A stretch of 64,000 nucleotides of DNA from the NCBI RefSeq assembly GCF_003050705.1, contig NZ_QAOG01000002.1:682001-746000 (forward strand), given 5' to 3'. Each line of letters opens with the position of its first letter. Position 1 is the stretch's first letter. Source of the DNA: Sphingomonas aurantiaca. Its GTDB lineage: Bacteria; Pseudomonadota; Alphaproteobacteria; Sphingomonadales; Sphingomonadaceae. Below the pieces are notes generated by a model. That model ran no database searches and was not told the DNA's origin. It saw nothing but the letters and a program-made list of their open reading frames with translations. The translations under genes were made by a program, and so were the position numbers. Shown here piece by piece: positions 51,834 to 60,617 of the stretch.

Positions 51834-54572
51834 ATGTTCGGTGGCCTCGCCAAATCGCTGTTCGGTTCGTCCAACGACCGGTACGTCAAGTCGCTCAACC
51901 CGATCCTCGCCAAGATCGCCTCGTTCGAGCCGTCGCTTCAGGCGATGTCGGACGACGAACTCTCGGGCCAGACCGTCAAGTTCCGCGCGCGTCTCGCCGA
52001 GGGCGAGAAGCTCGACGACCTTCTCCCGGAGGCGTTCGCGACCGTCCGTGAAGCCGCCAAGCGCGTGCTCGGCCAGCGCCATTACGACGTGCAGATGGTC
52101 GGCGGCATCGTCCTCCACCGCGGCGAGATCGCCGAGATGCGCACCGGCGAGGGCAAGACGCTCGTCGCCACGCTCGCGACCTATCTCAACGCGCTGCCCG
52201 GCGACGGCGTCCACGTCGTCACCGTCAACGATTACCTCGCGGCACGCGATGCCGAGTGGATGGGGCAGGTCTATACCTTCCTCGGCATGACAATCGGCGT
52301 GATCATCCCGAACCTGTCCGACGAGGAACGCCGCGCCGCCTACGCCGCGGACATTACCTACGGGACGAACAACGAGTTTGGGTTCGACTATCTCCGCGAC
52401 AACATGAAGTATGAGCGCAGCGCGATGACGCAGCGCCCGTTCAACTTCGCGGTGGTCGACGAGGTCGATTCGGTGCTGATCGACGAGGCGCGCACGCCGC
52501 TGATCATCTCGGGGCCGACCGACGACAAGTCCGAGCTGTACATGCAGGTCGACGCGGTCGTGAAGCAGCTCGATCCCGCCGATTACGACAAGGACGAGAA
52601 GCAGAAGACGATCATCCTCACCGAGGACGGCACCGAGAAGGTCGAGCGGATGCTCGAGGCGGCGGGGCTGCTCGAGGGGCAGAACCTGTACGACTTCGAG
52701 AACACGCAGGTCGTCCATCACCTCAACCAGGCGCTGCGCGCGATCGTGATGTTCAAGTCGGACATCGACTACATCGTCAAGGACGGCAAGGTCATCATCA
52801 TCGACGAGTTCACCGGCCGCATGATGGACGGCCGGCGCTGGTCGGACGGCCTGCACCAGGCGGTCGAGGCGAAGGAGGGCGTCCAGATCGAGCCCGAGAA
52901 CCAGACGATGGCCTCGATCACCTTCCAGAACTATTTCCGCATGTACCCCAAGATCGGCGGCATGACCGGCACGGCCGCGACCGAGGCGGCCGAATTCTAC
53001 GACATCTACAAGATCAACGTCGTCAGCATCCCGACCAACGTCACGGTCAAGCGCGTTGACGAGGAAGACGAGTTCTACAAGGACACCAAGGACAAGTTCG
53101 CGGCGATCGCCAAGAAGATCAAGCATCACGCCGATCTCGGCCAGCCGGTGCTGGTCGGCACGGTGTCGATCGAGAAGTCCGAGCTGCTGAGCGAGTTCCT
53201 GGTTGGCGAACAGGTCGAGCACAAGGTGCTGAACGCGCGCTTCCACGAGATGGAGGCGCACATCGTCGCGCAGGCCGGGCGCAAGTCCGCGGTGACGATC
53301 GCGACCAACATGGCGGGCCGCGGCACCGACATCAAACTCGGCGGCAACCTCGAATTCCGCATGCTCGACGAGCATCCCGACCTCGTCGAGGGCACGCCCG
53401 AATATGCCGCCGAGGCAGCGCGGATCGAGGTCGAGATCGAGGCCGAGAAGCAGGCGGTGCTCGCCGCGGGCGGCCTGTTCGTGCTCGGCACCGAGCGGCA
53501 CGAGAGCCGGCGCATCGACAACCAGCTGCGCGGGCGCTCGGGGCGTCAGGGCGATCCGGGGCTGTCGCGCTTCTATCTCAGCCTCGACGACGATCTGCTG
53601 CGGATCTTCGGGCCGGACACGCTGTTCGCCAAGATGATGCGCAACAATATCGAGGACGGCGAGGCGATCGGCAGCAAGTGGCTGAGCAAGGCGATCGAGA
53701 CCGCGCAGAAGAAGGTCGAGGCGCGCAACTACGACATCCGCAAGCAGGTCGTCGAATATGATGACGTGATGAACGAGCAGCGCAAGGTCATCTACGAGCA
53801 GCGCGCGGACATCATGGACGCCGAGACGGTCGGCGACGTGGTCACCGACATGCGCGCGGAAACGGTCAACGTGATCATCGGCGACGCGTGCCCGCCCAAC
53901 TCCTATCCCGAGCAGTGGGACGTGGCGGGGATGAAGACGCGGCTTGCCGAGGTGATGAACCTCGAGCCGCCGATCGATGCGTGGCTGCTCGAGGAATCGG
54001 TCGACCCCGAGGTGATCGAGGAGCGGGTCCGCGCGATGGCGGACGAGGCGATCGCGACCAAGGCCGCGGATCTGGATGCGGAGACGTGGACATCGGTCGA
54101 GAAGTCGATCCTGCTGCAGAATCTCGACCATCACTGGAAGGAGCATCTGGCGACGCTCGACGCGCTGCGCCAGGTCGTCCATCTGCGTGCCTACGCGCAG
54201 AAGACGCCGATCAACGAGTATAAGCAGGAGGCGTTCTCGCTGTTCCAGCGGATGCTCGAGACGATCCGCGAGGACGTGACCAAGACGATCGCGCATGCGC
54301 AGTTCCAGATGCAGGCGCCGGTCGGTCTTCCCGAACTGCCCGACTTCATCACGACGCATTTCGACCCGTTCACGGGCGAGGACAATTCGAACGACTTCGA
54401 TGCGGGCACGCGCGGCCACATCACGTCGACGATGCCGCCGCTCCAGATCCCGCAGCCGCAGGAGGCCGATATCGGCGAGGATCCGGCGAACTGGGAAGGC
54501 GTGGTCAGCCGCAACGCGCCATGCCCGTGCGGATCGGGCCGCAAGTACAAGCAGTGCCACGGCGCGGTGTGA
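51834..54572 (+). CDS. secA: Preprotein translocase ATPase SecA
   Basis: 912 residues. It drives post-translational export through SecYEG. Walker [14 protein letters not shown] (about 101-113), the second helicase half [14 protein letters not shown], and the preprotein-crosslinking and helical wing/scaffold regions are in their normal order. The C-terminal zinc-binding tail for SecB/ribosome contact is intact ([16 protein letters not shown]). The ATG at 51834 begins the standard [15 protein letters not shown]. The length is normal for Alphaproteobacteria. The small exported protein upstream may share its transcript. Confidence 0.98.
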   Translation: MFGGLAKSLFGSSNDRYVKSLNPILAKIASFEPSLQAMSDDELSGQTVKFRARLAEGEKLDDLLPEAFATVREAAKRVLGQRHYDVQMVGGIVLHRGEIAEMRTGEGKTLVATLATYLNALPGDGVHVVTVNDYLAARDAEWMGQVYTFLGMTIGVIIPNLSDEERRAAYAADITYGTNNEFGFDYLRDNMKYERSAMTQRPFNFAVVDEVDSVLIDEARTPLIISGPTDDKSELYMQVDAVVKQLDPADYDKDEKQKTIILTEDGTEKVERMLEAAGLLEGQNLYDFENTQVVHHLNQALRAIVMFKSDIDYIVKDGKVIIIDEFTGRMMDGRRWSDGLHQAVEAKEGVQIEPENQTMASITFQNYFRMYPKIGGMTGTAATEAAEFYDIYKINVVSIPTNVTVKRVDEEDEFYKDTKDKFAAIAKKIKHHADLGQPVLVGTVSIEKSELLSEFLVGEQVEHKVLNARFHEMEAHIVAQAGRKSAVTIATNMAGRGTDIKLGGNLEFRMLDEHPDLVEGTPEYAAEAARIEVEIEAEKQAVLAAGGLFVLGTERHESRRIDNQLRGRSGRQGDPGLSRFYLSLDDDLLRIFGPDTLFAKMMRNNIEDGEAIGSKWLSKAIETAQKKVEARNYDIRKQVVEYDDVMNEQRKVIYEQRADIMDAETVGDVVTDMRAETVNVIIGDACPPNSYPEQWDVAGMKTRLAEVMNLEPPIDAWLLEESVDPEVIEERVRAMADEAIATKAADLDAETWTSVEKSILLQNLDHHWKEHLATLDALRQVVHLRAYAQKTPINEYKQEAFSLFQRMLETIREDVTKTIAHAQFQMQAPVGLPELPDFITTHFDPFTGEDNSNDFDAGTRGHITSTMPPLQIPQPQEADIGEDPANWEGVVSRNAPCPCGSGRKYKQCHGAV

Positions 54573-54673
54573 TCGGTTGAACCCGGCCTGCTCGGACGCA
54601 TGGGCGTTCCGGGCGGGCCGAGGCTTTGCCTCCCGGATCGGCTGGACGCGATGCCGGAGAACATGAACGAAAT

Positions 54674-54703
54674 CTCACGGAACGTGAGCAAGTTGACCGT
54701 GTT
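54674..54703 (+). promoter_or_regulatory. Inverted repeat and possible EcfG-like promoter before the small Gly-rich protein
   Basis: CTCACG-GAA-CGTGAG (54674-54688) is a perfect 6-bp inverted repeat. GGAAC (54679-54683) overlaps it and is followed after 16 bp by TGTT (54700-54703), one mismatch from the EcfG -10. An alternative sigma-70-like pair is TTGACC (54693) and TATCTT (54715). Confidence 0.4.
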
Positions 54704-54739
54704 TTCTAGGTCCTTATCTTGTCGATGAAGGACTTAGGC

Positions 54740-54961
54740 ATGCGGTATATTACACTCGTTGCTCTTCCGTTGCTGGCCATGAGCGCGTCTCCCGTGCTGG
54801 CCAAGGGCTGTATCCGCGGCGCGGCGGCGGGCGGTGTTGGCGGCCATTTCGTCGGCAAGGGGCATGCGGTGATGGGCGCCGCTGTCGGCTGTGCCGTCGC
54901 GCATCACCATTATGCCAAGCAGGCCAAGGCGGAGAAGGCGCGCGCCCGCACTCGCGGCTGA
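54740..54961 (+). CDS. Small secreted glycine-zipper-like protein
   Basis: 73 residues. A signal peptide (MRYITLVALPLLAMSASPVLA) precedes a glycine-rich segment with GxxxG-type spacing (GAAAGGVGGHFVGKGHAVMGAAVG). Two Cys (KGC, VGC) and a His/Lys-rich end (AHHHYAKQAKAEKARARTR) follow. Such segments resemble the glycine-zipper proteins of the envelope. The ATG at 54740 is chosen over the upstream in-frame starts at 54719 and 54725 because GAAGGA lies 7 nt before it and the signal peptide then starts directly. A stress-type promoter is possible. Function unknown. Confidence 0.7.
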   Translation: MRYITLVALPLLAMSASPVLAKGCIRGAAAGGVGGHFVGKGHAVMGAAVGCAVAHHHYAKQAKAEKARARTRG

Positions 54962-55010
54962 GCGAGTTTCTCCTTAAGTCGTGTCAGTGGATCGCCATGA
55001 TCACGCCATC

Positions 55011-56225
55011 CTATAGGCGCGGTACGGCGATCCTCGACCGCAGCAGCGTGACGAAGCGGTCGAGCCGGCAGGGCGACGCACAGCCAGGGATGGAGAGCGG
55101 CGTCACGACGACGTCGGCCTTCAGCGCGCGGATCGCCGCCAGCGGTTGCACCCGGTAATAGAGGTGGATGAACCGCTCGCCCGATCGCGTGTCGCGCAGT
55201 CGCTCGACCACCAGCGCGCCGCCGGGTGCGACGTCGTTGCGGGCAAAGCCCGGTGCCTCGAGATCGACATGCAGCGCGGCGGCCAGCGCCGTTACATTGG
55301 TATCGTGGCCGACCATCACGTCCAGCCGGGGGGTGTTGGGCGCGGTGAGCGTGTCGATGATCCGCTGGCCGAGGACCGAGGCTTGGTGCGCCGCCATGTA
55401 GGGCGAGCGCGTGAACACATCGAACAATGCGGCGTGCACCGCACCGACCTGCGCGATCGTCGCGGGATCGGCGCGGCCCCATCCGACCTGGCGGCGGGGC
55501 ATGCCCTCGGCCTCTTCGAGCAGCAGGACCTGCGCGGTCCCCGACGCGGCGCGGATCGGGCCCGACAGATCGATGCCGTGCCCATCGGCCGACGCGCGGA
55601 CGGTCGCCGGCACGACCGGGCTGCATGGGCCAGCATCGCAACCCAGCACGGTGTCGATCCGCGCGAGTGCCGGGCGATGGCGGGCGACGAGCGCGTCCAT
55701 CCCGCCGGTATGGCGATCGATCGAGGCGATCGCCTCGCGGGGCACGAATGCGGTCGCGCGCGCAGAGAGCGGCTCGAAGATCGGGTCGGTCTGGCCGACG
55801 GGGCGGTGGCCGACCGCGACGCGACAGCCCGGGGCGAACCCCTGCACATAGGCCTCTCCGCTCGCGATCGTCCGGCTGGCGGTGTTGGTCCATATCCGGA
55901 TCGAGCCCGGCACCGGGCAGCGGGCGAGCCCGAGCGGGGCAAGCCAGCGACGGTCATGCCGCCCGAGCAACCGCATCGCGGCGGCGCCGTGCGGGGTCAC
56001 CTGTCCTTCGGGGACCGGCCAGGTCGGCCAGGGTTGCGCGGTCCGCGTGGCGTCGGGCACTTCGCCCGCCAGCGGCGCGCGCACGCCGTGCCGCATCAGC
56101 ATCACGACCCGCTCGAGCCGCAGGTCGTGCGACGCTGGGCGCGCTTGCGTCACGGCAGGGAGAATCGACAGCGACAGGCCGAGGGCAGCACGGAACGCAG
56201 CCGAGACGGGATGGGGAGCGGGCAT
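55011..56225 (-). CDS. Periplasmic histidine acid phosphatase (AppA/Agp-like)
   Basis: 404 residues with a signal peptide (FRAALGLSLSILPAVTQA). The catalytic motif RHGVRAP holds the phospho-His H46, and the C-terminal proton donor motif is VGHDTNVTAL, which is HD as in E. coli AppA phytase and Agp glucose-1-phosphatase. Four or more Cys in the mature part suggest disulfides. Substrates of this clan include phytate and sugar phosphates. The ATG at 56225 is preferred over the start 22 codons upstream because it begins just before the signal peptide. It is divergent from the thiamine operon; the phosphatase could also supply free thiamine from its phosphates, which is speculation. Confidence 0.93.
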   Translation of the reverse strand: MPAPHPVSAAFRAALGLSLSILPAVTQARPASHDLRLERVVMLMRHGVRAPLAGEVPDATRTAQPWPTWPVPEGQVTPHGAAAMRLLGRHDRRWLAPLGLARCPVPGSIRIWTNTASRTIASGEAYVQGFAPGCRVAVGHRPVGQTDPIFEPLSARATAFVPREAIASIDRHTGGMDALVARHRPALARIDTVLGCDAGPCSPVVPATVRASADGHGIDLSGPIRAASGTAQVLLLEEAEGMPRRQVGWGRADPATIAQVGAVHAALFDVFTRSPYMAAHQASVLGQRIIDTLTAPNTPRLDVMVGHDTNVTALAAALHVDLEAPGFARNDVAPGGALVVERLRDTRSGERFIHLYYRVQPLAAIRALKADVVVTPLSIPGCASPCRLDRFVTLLRSRIAVPRL

Positions 56226-56354
56226 TATACGGGTCTCGGTTCGATAGAGTGCGGCAGTCGCCGATCGCCCCCTAGGCACCGCGGGTGTCACTGGCGTGAC
56301 ACCGTCGTCGCGATAGCGCTTCCCATCGTTCCTCCAACCACTTAAGCGCCGCGC

Positions 56355-56448
56355 ATCCCCGGGGGGCCGCTGATGCGCGGCTGAGAGGTGGGCTGCAGCC
56401 CATGACCCGCTGAACCTGATCCGGCTGATACCGGCGTAGGGAGGGTCT
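56355..56448 (+). ncRNA. TPP riboswitch (THI element)
   Basis: The conserved core is present in order: CGGCTGAGAGG (about 56378), ACCCGCTGAACCTGATCCGG (56405-56424), GATACCGGCGTAGGGAGG (56427-56444). An outer stem pairs CCC near 56357 with GGG near 56441. It binds thiamine pyrophosphate and normally represses the downstream thiamine gene. It ends about 70 bp before the TonB-dependent receptor start; how it acts (terminator or ribosome-site sequestration) is not clear from the spacer. Confidence 0.95.
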
Positions 56449-56515
56449 GCGGCTGGCCCGTCGTCCCTCCGATTGGAGTGGACGTGACGTTTTTCAGTAT
56501 CGGTTTTCCGTCGTG

Positions 56516-58819
56516 ATGTCGGCCTCTTGCAACCGCAGGCGGTTGGGACGCGTCGCGTTGACGCTGTCGGCGGCGTTCGTCGCCTCCTCGGCCGCGGCGC
56601 AGGTTGCGCCCGATCCGGTCGAACCCACCGAAATCCGGGTGGTCGGCAAGCAGGATCCGGCCGGGTTTCTGCCCGACCAGAAAGTGCCGCGCGCGCAGAG
56701 TGCGATCTCTGCCGACTTCATCGCAAAGCAGGCGCCGACGCTCAATGCGTTCCAGCTCGTCACGTTGCTGCCCGGCGCGAATGTCGCGTCGAGCGATCCT
56801 TACGGCCTGTCGACCAGCTCCAGCCTGACGCTGCGCGGTCTCGGCCAGGACGAGATCGGCGTGCTGATGGAAGGCGCGCCACAGAACGACATCGGCTATT
56901 ATTACGCCTATCCGTCGCAGTTCGCCGACCCCGAGAATTTGAAACGCATCTCGATCGCGCAAGGCTCGGTCGACATCGATTCGCCGACGCTGGGTGGCGC
57001 GGGCGGTCTGTTGTCGCTCGCGCTCGACGATCCGAAGGCGCGCCCCGGTGCGCTCGTCGACCTGTCGCTCGGCAGCTATGCGGCGCGGCGCGGCTTCGTG
57101 CGCGTCGACAGCGGTACGATCGGGCAAACCGGGCTGAAGGCCTTCCTGTCCTATTCGAACACCCGCGCGGATAACTGGCGGGGGCCGGGCTTCGACACGC
57201 GCCAGCACATCGACGCCAAGATCCTGAACGAATGGGGCGCGGGCAACCGTGCCAGCCTCGCGCTGTCGTATAACGATGCGAACACGTCGAGCTATCCCAG
57301 CCCGACGCTCGCCGAGTGGACCGCGCAGGGGCGCGGGTTCAACTATGATGCGCGCTACACCGCGGGGAACACCAACTACTGGCGGCTGTACCGCGCACCG
57401 TTCCGCAACCTCTACGCGTCCGCCCCCGTGCATCTCGCGCTGAGCGACCGGCTCGCGCTCGACACCACCAGCTATCTCCAGTTCGGCTATGGCAATGCGC
57501 CTTATGGGACGCAGCTGGCGACGGAGGGGAATTTCCTAGGCACCGAGGAACTGGCCCAGCCGATCGCGCTGCCCGGCGCGGTCGATGGCGTGGCGACCGT
57601 GCTCGGCAACTATACTGGCGATCAGATGCGCGCGGGCACCGTCGCCAAGCTCACGCTAAAGACCGGCGCGCACACGCTCACCGCCGGCCTATGGTTCGAT
57701 TACGGCACCGACCGCGTCACGCAGTCCTACACGTCGATCGATGCCGAGGGGCAGCCGACCGACCGTTGGGGGTATCGCGCAAAGGCGATCCGCACCGCCG
57801 ACGGCCGCCTGCTCGCCTATGAGAACCAGCGTACCGTCACGGTGACCAAGAGCGTCTTCGTCGCCGACAGCATCGCGCTGACGCCGCGGCTGACGATCGA
57901 GGCGGGGTTCAAGGGCGTGAACGTGCTGCGCAACGGCCGGACCTATCTGCCCGGACCGCAGGACGCGGTGCGCAAGGACAGCTTCGCCGCGCTGCCCCGC
58001 GCGGCGATCCACTACCGGCTCGACGATCGCCAGCAGCTGTTCGCCAACATTACCACCAACTTCCGCACGCCCAACGAGTTCACGCTCTACAACAGCTATT
58101 ATGGCGGCGCGGTCGTCGTGCAGGGGACCAACGACCTCAAGAACGAATATTCGGTCTCGCAGGAGATCGGCTATCGCTTCATCGGCGAGCAGCTCTCCGC
58201 CTCGGTGACCGGCTTCCATTACAAGTTCCGCAACCGACAGCTGGCGACGGTGATCGATAATGGCGGGGCGCAGGTCAACACGACGATCAACGCCGGCGGA
58301 CAGACCTCGTACGGGGTGGATGCGGAGATCGACTACCGCCCGGTGGCAGGCGTCAGCCTCTATTTGTCGGGCGAATATCTGCACGCGCGGATCGACGACG
58401 ACCTGCCCGTCGGTACGGATTTCCTGCCGACCAGCGGCCGCCGCGCGGTGTCCAGCCCGACCGTCCAGTTCGGCGCGGGCGGTACCTATGACGACGGCCG
58501 GTTCTTCGGCAGCGTCGCGTCGAAATATATCGGCGCGCAATATGCGAGCTTCATGAACGACGAGCGGATCAAGGGCTATGCGACGCTTGATCTGTCGGTC
58601 GGCATGCACCTGGCGGACTGGCTCGACGGCAAGCGCACCGACCTGCGAGTCAACGCGATCAACGTCACCGACCCGCACGTCCTCGCCGGCGTCCAGTCGG
58701 TCAGCACCAACGCGCAGGACACGATCGGGCGCAACGGCACCGTCATCGCCGGCGCCGCGCCCGCTTATTATGTCGGCAGCGGCGCGGCGGTGATGGCGAC
58801 GATCTCGCGGGCGTTCTGA
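56516..58819 (+). CDS. TonB-dependent receptor under TPP-riboswitch control (predicted thiamine/thiamine-precursor uptake)
   Basis: 767 residues. A signal peptide (RVALTLSAAFVASSAAAQ) is followed by a TonB-box-like EPTEIRVVGKQ and a plug domain (about 60-165) with LNAFQLVTLLPGANVASS and LTLRGLGQDEIGVLMEG. The barrel ends VMATISRAF with terminal Phe. The TPP riboswitch directly upstream places it in thiamine acquisition, like the predicted outer-membrane thiamine receptors (omr1-type) described by comparative genomics. The kinase gene starts 2 nt after its stop. GTG 56513 or ATG 56516 could start it, and there is no strong ribosome binding site. Confidence 0.92.
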   Translation: MSASCNRRRLGRVALTLSAAFVASSAAAQVAPDPVEPTEIRVVGKQDPAGFLPDQKVPRAQSAISADFIAKQAPTLNAFQLVTLLPGANVASSDPYGLSTSSSLTLRGLGQDEIGVLMEGAPQNDIGYYYAYPSQFADPENLKRISIAQGSVDIDSPTLGGAGGLLSLALDDPKARPGALVDLSLGSYAARRGFVRVDSGTIGQTGLKAFLSYSNTRADNWRGPGFDTRQHIDAKILNEWGAGNRASLALSYNDANTSSYPSPTLAEWTAQGRGFNYDARYTAGNTNYWRLYRAPFRNLYASAPVHLALSDRLALDTTSYLQFGYGNAPYGTQLATEGNFLGTEELAQPIALPGAVDGVATVLGNYTGDQMRAGTVAKLTLKTGAHTLTAGLWFDYGTDRVTQSYTSIDAEGQPTDRWGYRAKAIRTADGRLLAYENQRTVTVTKSVFVADSIALTPRLTIEAGFKGVNVLRNGRTYLPGPQDAVRKDSFAALPRAAIHYRLDDRQQLFANITTNFRTPNEFTLYNSYYGGAVVVQGTNDLKNEYSVSQEIGYRFIGEQLSASVTGFHYKFRNRQLATVIDNGGAQVNTTINAGGQTSYGVDAEIDYRPVAGVSLYLSGEYLHARIDDDLPVGTDFLPTSGRRAVSSPTVQFGAGGTYDDGRFFGSVASKYIGAQYASFMNDERIKGYATLDLSVGMHLADWLDGKRTDLRVNAINVTDPHVLAGVQSVSTNAQDTIGRNGTVIAGAAPAYYVGSGAAVMATISRAF

Positions 58820-58820
58820 G

Positions 58821-59975
58821 ATGGTAGCGAACCCCGCGCGCGTCCCTGAGCCTGAAGACCACCGTGTCCACGGCATGGGCACCGAGTGGGAGGCGCCCAC
58901 CTGGCCGGCGATCACGCCGGACGAAGCCGCTGCGGTGCTCGCGCGCTTTCCGGCGGCGGGGGCGGTGACCGGGCTGCACTGGCATTCGCCGCGGCCGTTT
59001 TCCGCCGCTACGCTGGTCCAGACGACGCGCGGGCCTTTCCTGCTCAAGCGTCACCATCATCACGTCCGCACGCGCGAGGGGCTGGGCGAGGAGCATGCGT
59101 TCGTCGCGCATCTCGCCGCATCGGGGCTGTCGGTGCCCGACGTCCTGCGCGCGGCCGACGGGGCTAGCGCCGTGAAGGTTGGCGACTGGTCGTACGAACT
59201 GCATCGCCAGTCGCCGGGCGCGGACCTGTACCGCGACCGGCTGTCATGGACACCGTTCCTGTCGCGCGATCACGCGCACGCCGCCGGGGTGGCGCTTGCG
59301 GAATTGCATGGCGCGGCACGCGGTTTCGATGCGCCGGCGCGTCGCCAGCAGCCGCTGGTCGCAAGCTTCGGCATCGTTCCGGCCGCGGACCCGATCGCGG
59401 CGATGAGCGCCTATGTCGCCGCGCGACCGGCGGTACGCGCGTTTCTCGCCGGCCGGCCGTGGCAGGCGCAGTGTGCGCGGCTGTTCGATCAGGCGGGCGC
59501 GGACCTGCCGGCGCTGATGGCGCAGCAGCCGCCTTTGTGGACTCACAATGACTGGCATCCGTCCAATCTGCTCTGGCGCGAGGACGGGACGGTGCGGACC
59601 GCGATCGACTTCGGGCTCGCGGATCGCACGACCGCGGTCCACGACATCGCCACCGCGATCGAGCGGACGGCGATCCGCTGGCTCGACCTGGGGCAGGGCA
59701 ACGACGACACGATCGCCGATCCCGCCTCGGCGCTGGCGCTGCTCGACGGCTATGCGACGATCGTGCCGCTGGGGCGGGCCGATGTCGACGCGATCGTCCG
59801 GCTGCTGCCGCTCGTCCATCTCGAATTCGCGCTGTCGGAGGTCGACTATTTCACCGCCGTCGTCGCCGATCCGGCCTCGGCCGCGATGGCGTGGGATGGC
59901 TATCTGATCGCGCATGCCGACTGGTTCTTCGCACCCCCCGGGCGGCGCTTCCTGCGCGGGATCGAGCGCGCATGA
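58821..59975 (+). CDS. Phosphotransferase-family kinase in the thiamine salvage operon
   Basis: 384 residues of the aminoglycoside/choline/thiamine kinase fold. The N-lobe region has RGPFLLKRHHHHV with the ATP-binding Lys. The catalytic loop THNDWHPSNLLW and metal-binding AIDFGLADRTTAVHDIA are intact. It sits between the riboswitch-controlled receptor (1-bp gap) and the PnuC-type permease (4-bp overlap), so it is predicted to phosphorylate imported thiamine or a pyrimidine precursor, trapping it in the cell. It is not a close match to E. coli ThiK or to thiamine pyrophosphokinase as I know them; the substrate is inferred from context only. Confidence 0.85.
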   Translation: MVANPARVPEPEDHRVHGMGTEWEAPTWPAITPDEAAAVLARFPAAGAVTGLHWHSPRPFSAATLVQTTRGPFLLKRHHHHVRTREGLGEEHAFVAHLAASGLSVPDVLRAADGASAVKVGDWSYELHRQSPGADLYRDRLSWTPFLSRDHAHAAGVALAELHGAARGFDAPARRQQPLVASFGIVPAADPIAAMSAYVAARPAVRAFLAGRPWQAQCARLFDQAGADLPALMAQQPPLWTHNDWHPSNLLWREDGTVRTAIDFGLADRTTAVHDIATAIERTAIRWLDLGQGNDDTIADPASALALLDGYATIVPLGRADVDAIVRLLPLVHLEFALSEVDYFTAVVADPASAAMAWDGYLIAHADWFFAPPGRRFLRGIERA

Positions 59976-60562
59976 CGCCGTTCGAGATCGTCGCCGTCGT
60001 CGTCAGTTTCGCCGGAATCTGGCTGACGGCATCGCGGCGGATGCTGTGCTGGCCGGTCAGCCTCGTCGCCTGCGCGCTGTACTTCAAGCTGTTCCTCGAC
60101 GTCCGGCTCTACGCCGACATGGTGCTGCAGGCGCTGTTCGGGATCGCCATTCTCTATGGGTGGATCGCCTGGGCGCGCGGCAAGGACGATGCGGGCGAGG
60201 TCGTCGTCGCGCCGCTGCGGCCGATGCGGGCGCTGCTGGGACTGGCGGCGGGCGCGGCGGGGGCGGTGACCATCGGGTGGTTCACCAGCCACTATACCGA
60301 TGCTGCGCTCCCCTGGATGGACGCGGGGCTCAGCAGCTTCAGCCTGGTTGCGCAATATTGGACCGCGCGCCGCCATGCCGAGAGCTGGCTGCTGTGGATC
60401 TGTGTCGATGCGCTGTATTTCGGGATGTTCCTCGTCAAAGGGCTGGCGCTCACCGCGGGGCTGTATGCGGCGATGATCGTGCTGGCGGTGCTCGGCTATC
60501 GGCAATGGCGACGCGCTTCGATCGACGCCGCGCGAATGAGGGCCGCCGACACGGTTGCCTGA
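59972..60562 (+). CDS. pnuT: PnuC-family transporter, predicted PnuT (thiamine)
   Basis: 196 residues with about seven hydrophobic helices. Family landmarks are LCWPVSLVACALYFKLFLDVRLYADMVLQ in the first half, LYGWIAWARG (W-x-x-W-x-R-like), and AQYWTARRHAESWLLWICVDALYFGMFL near the C-terminus. PnuC proteins are facilitators for NMN/nicotinamide riboside (PnuC), riboflavin (PnuX) or thiamine (PnuT); the TPP riboswitch and operon partners point to thiamine. The ATG at 59972 overlaps the kinase stop (ATGA). Facilitated diffusion followed by phosphorylation by the neighbour gives one-way uptake. Confidence 0.9.
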   Translation: MTPFEIVAVVVSFAGIWLTASRRMLCWPVSLVACALYFKLFLDVRLYADMVLQALFGIAILYGWIAWARGKDDAGEVVVAPLRPMRALLGLAAGAAGAVTIGWFTSHYTDAALPWMDAGLSSFSLVAQYWTARRHAESWLLWICVDALYFGMFLVKGLALTAGLYAAMIVLAVLGYRQWRRASIDAARMRAADTVA

Positions 60563-60617
60563 CGGCGCCGAGCATGCTCTACTCCGACAAATATAAGACG
60601 TCGAAGAGGATGCCGCG

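Noticed and set aside
51813..54560. 915-codon minus-strand open frame opposite secA
   Set aside because: secA is certain on the plus strand; the mirror frame is an artefact of high GC at third positions.
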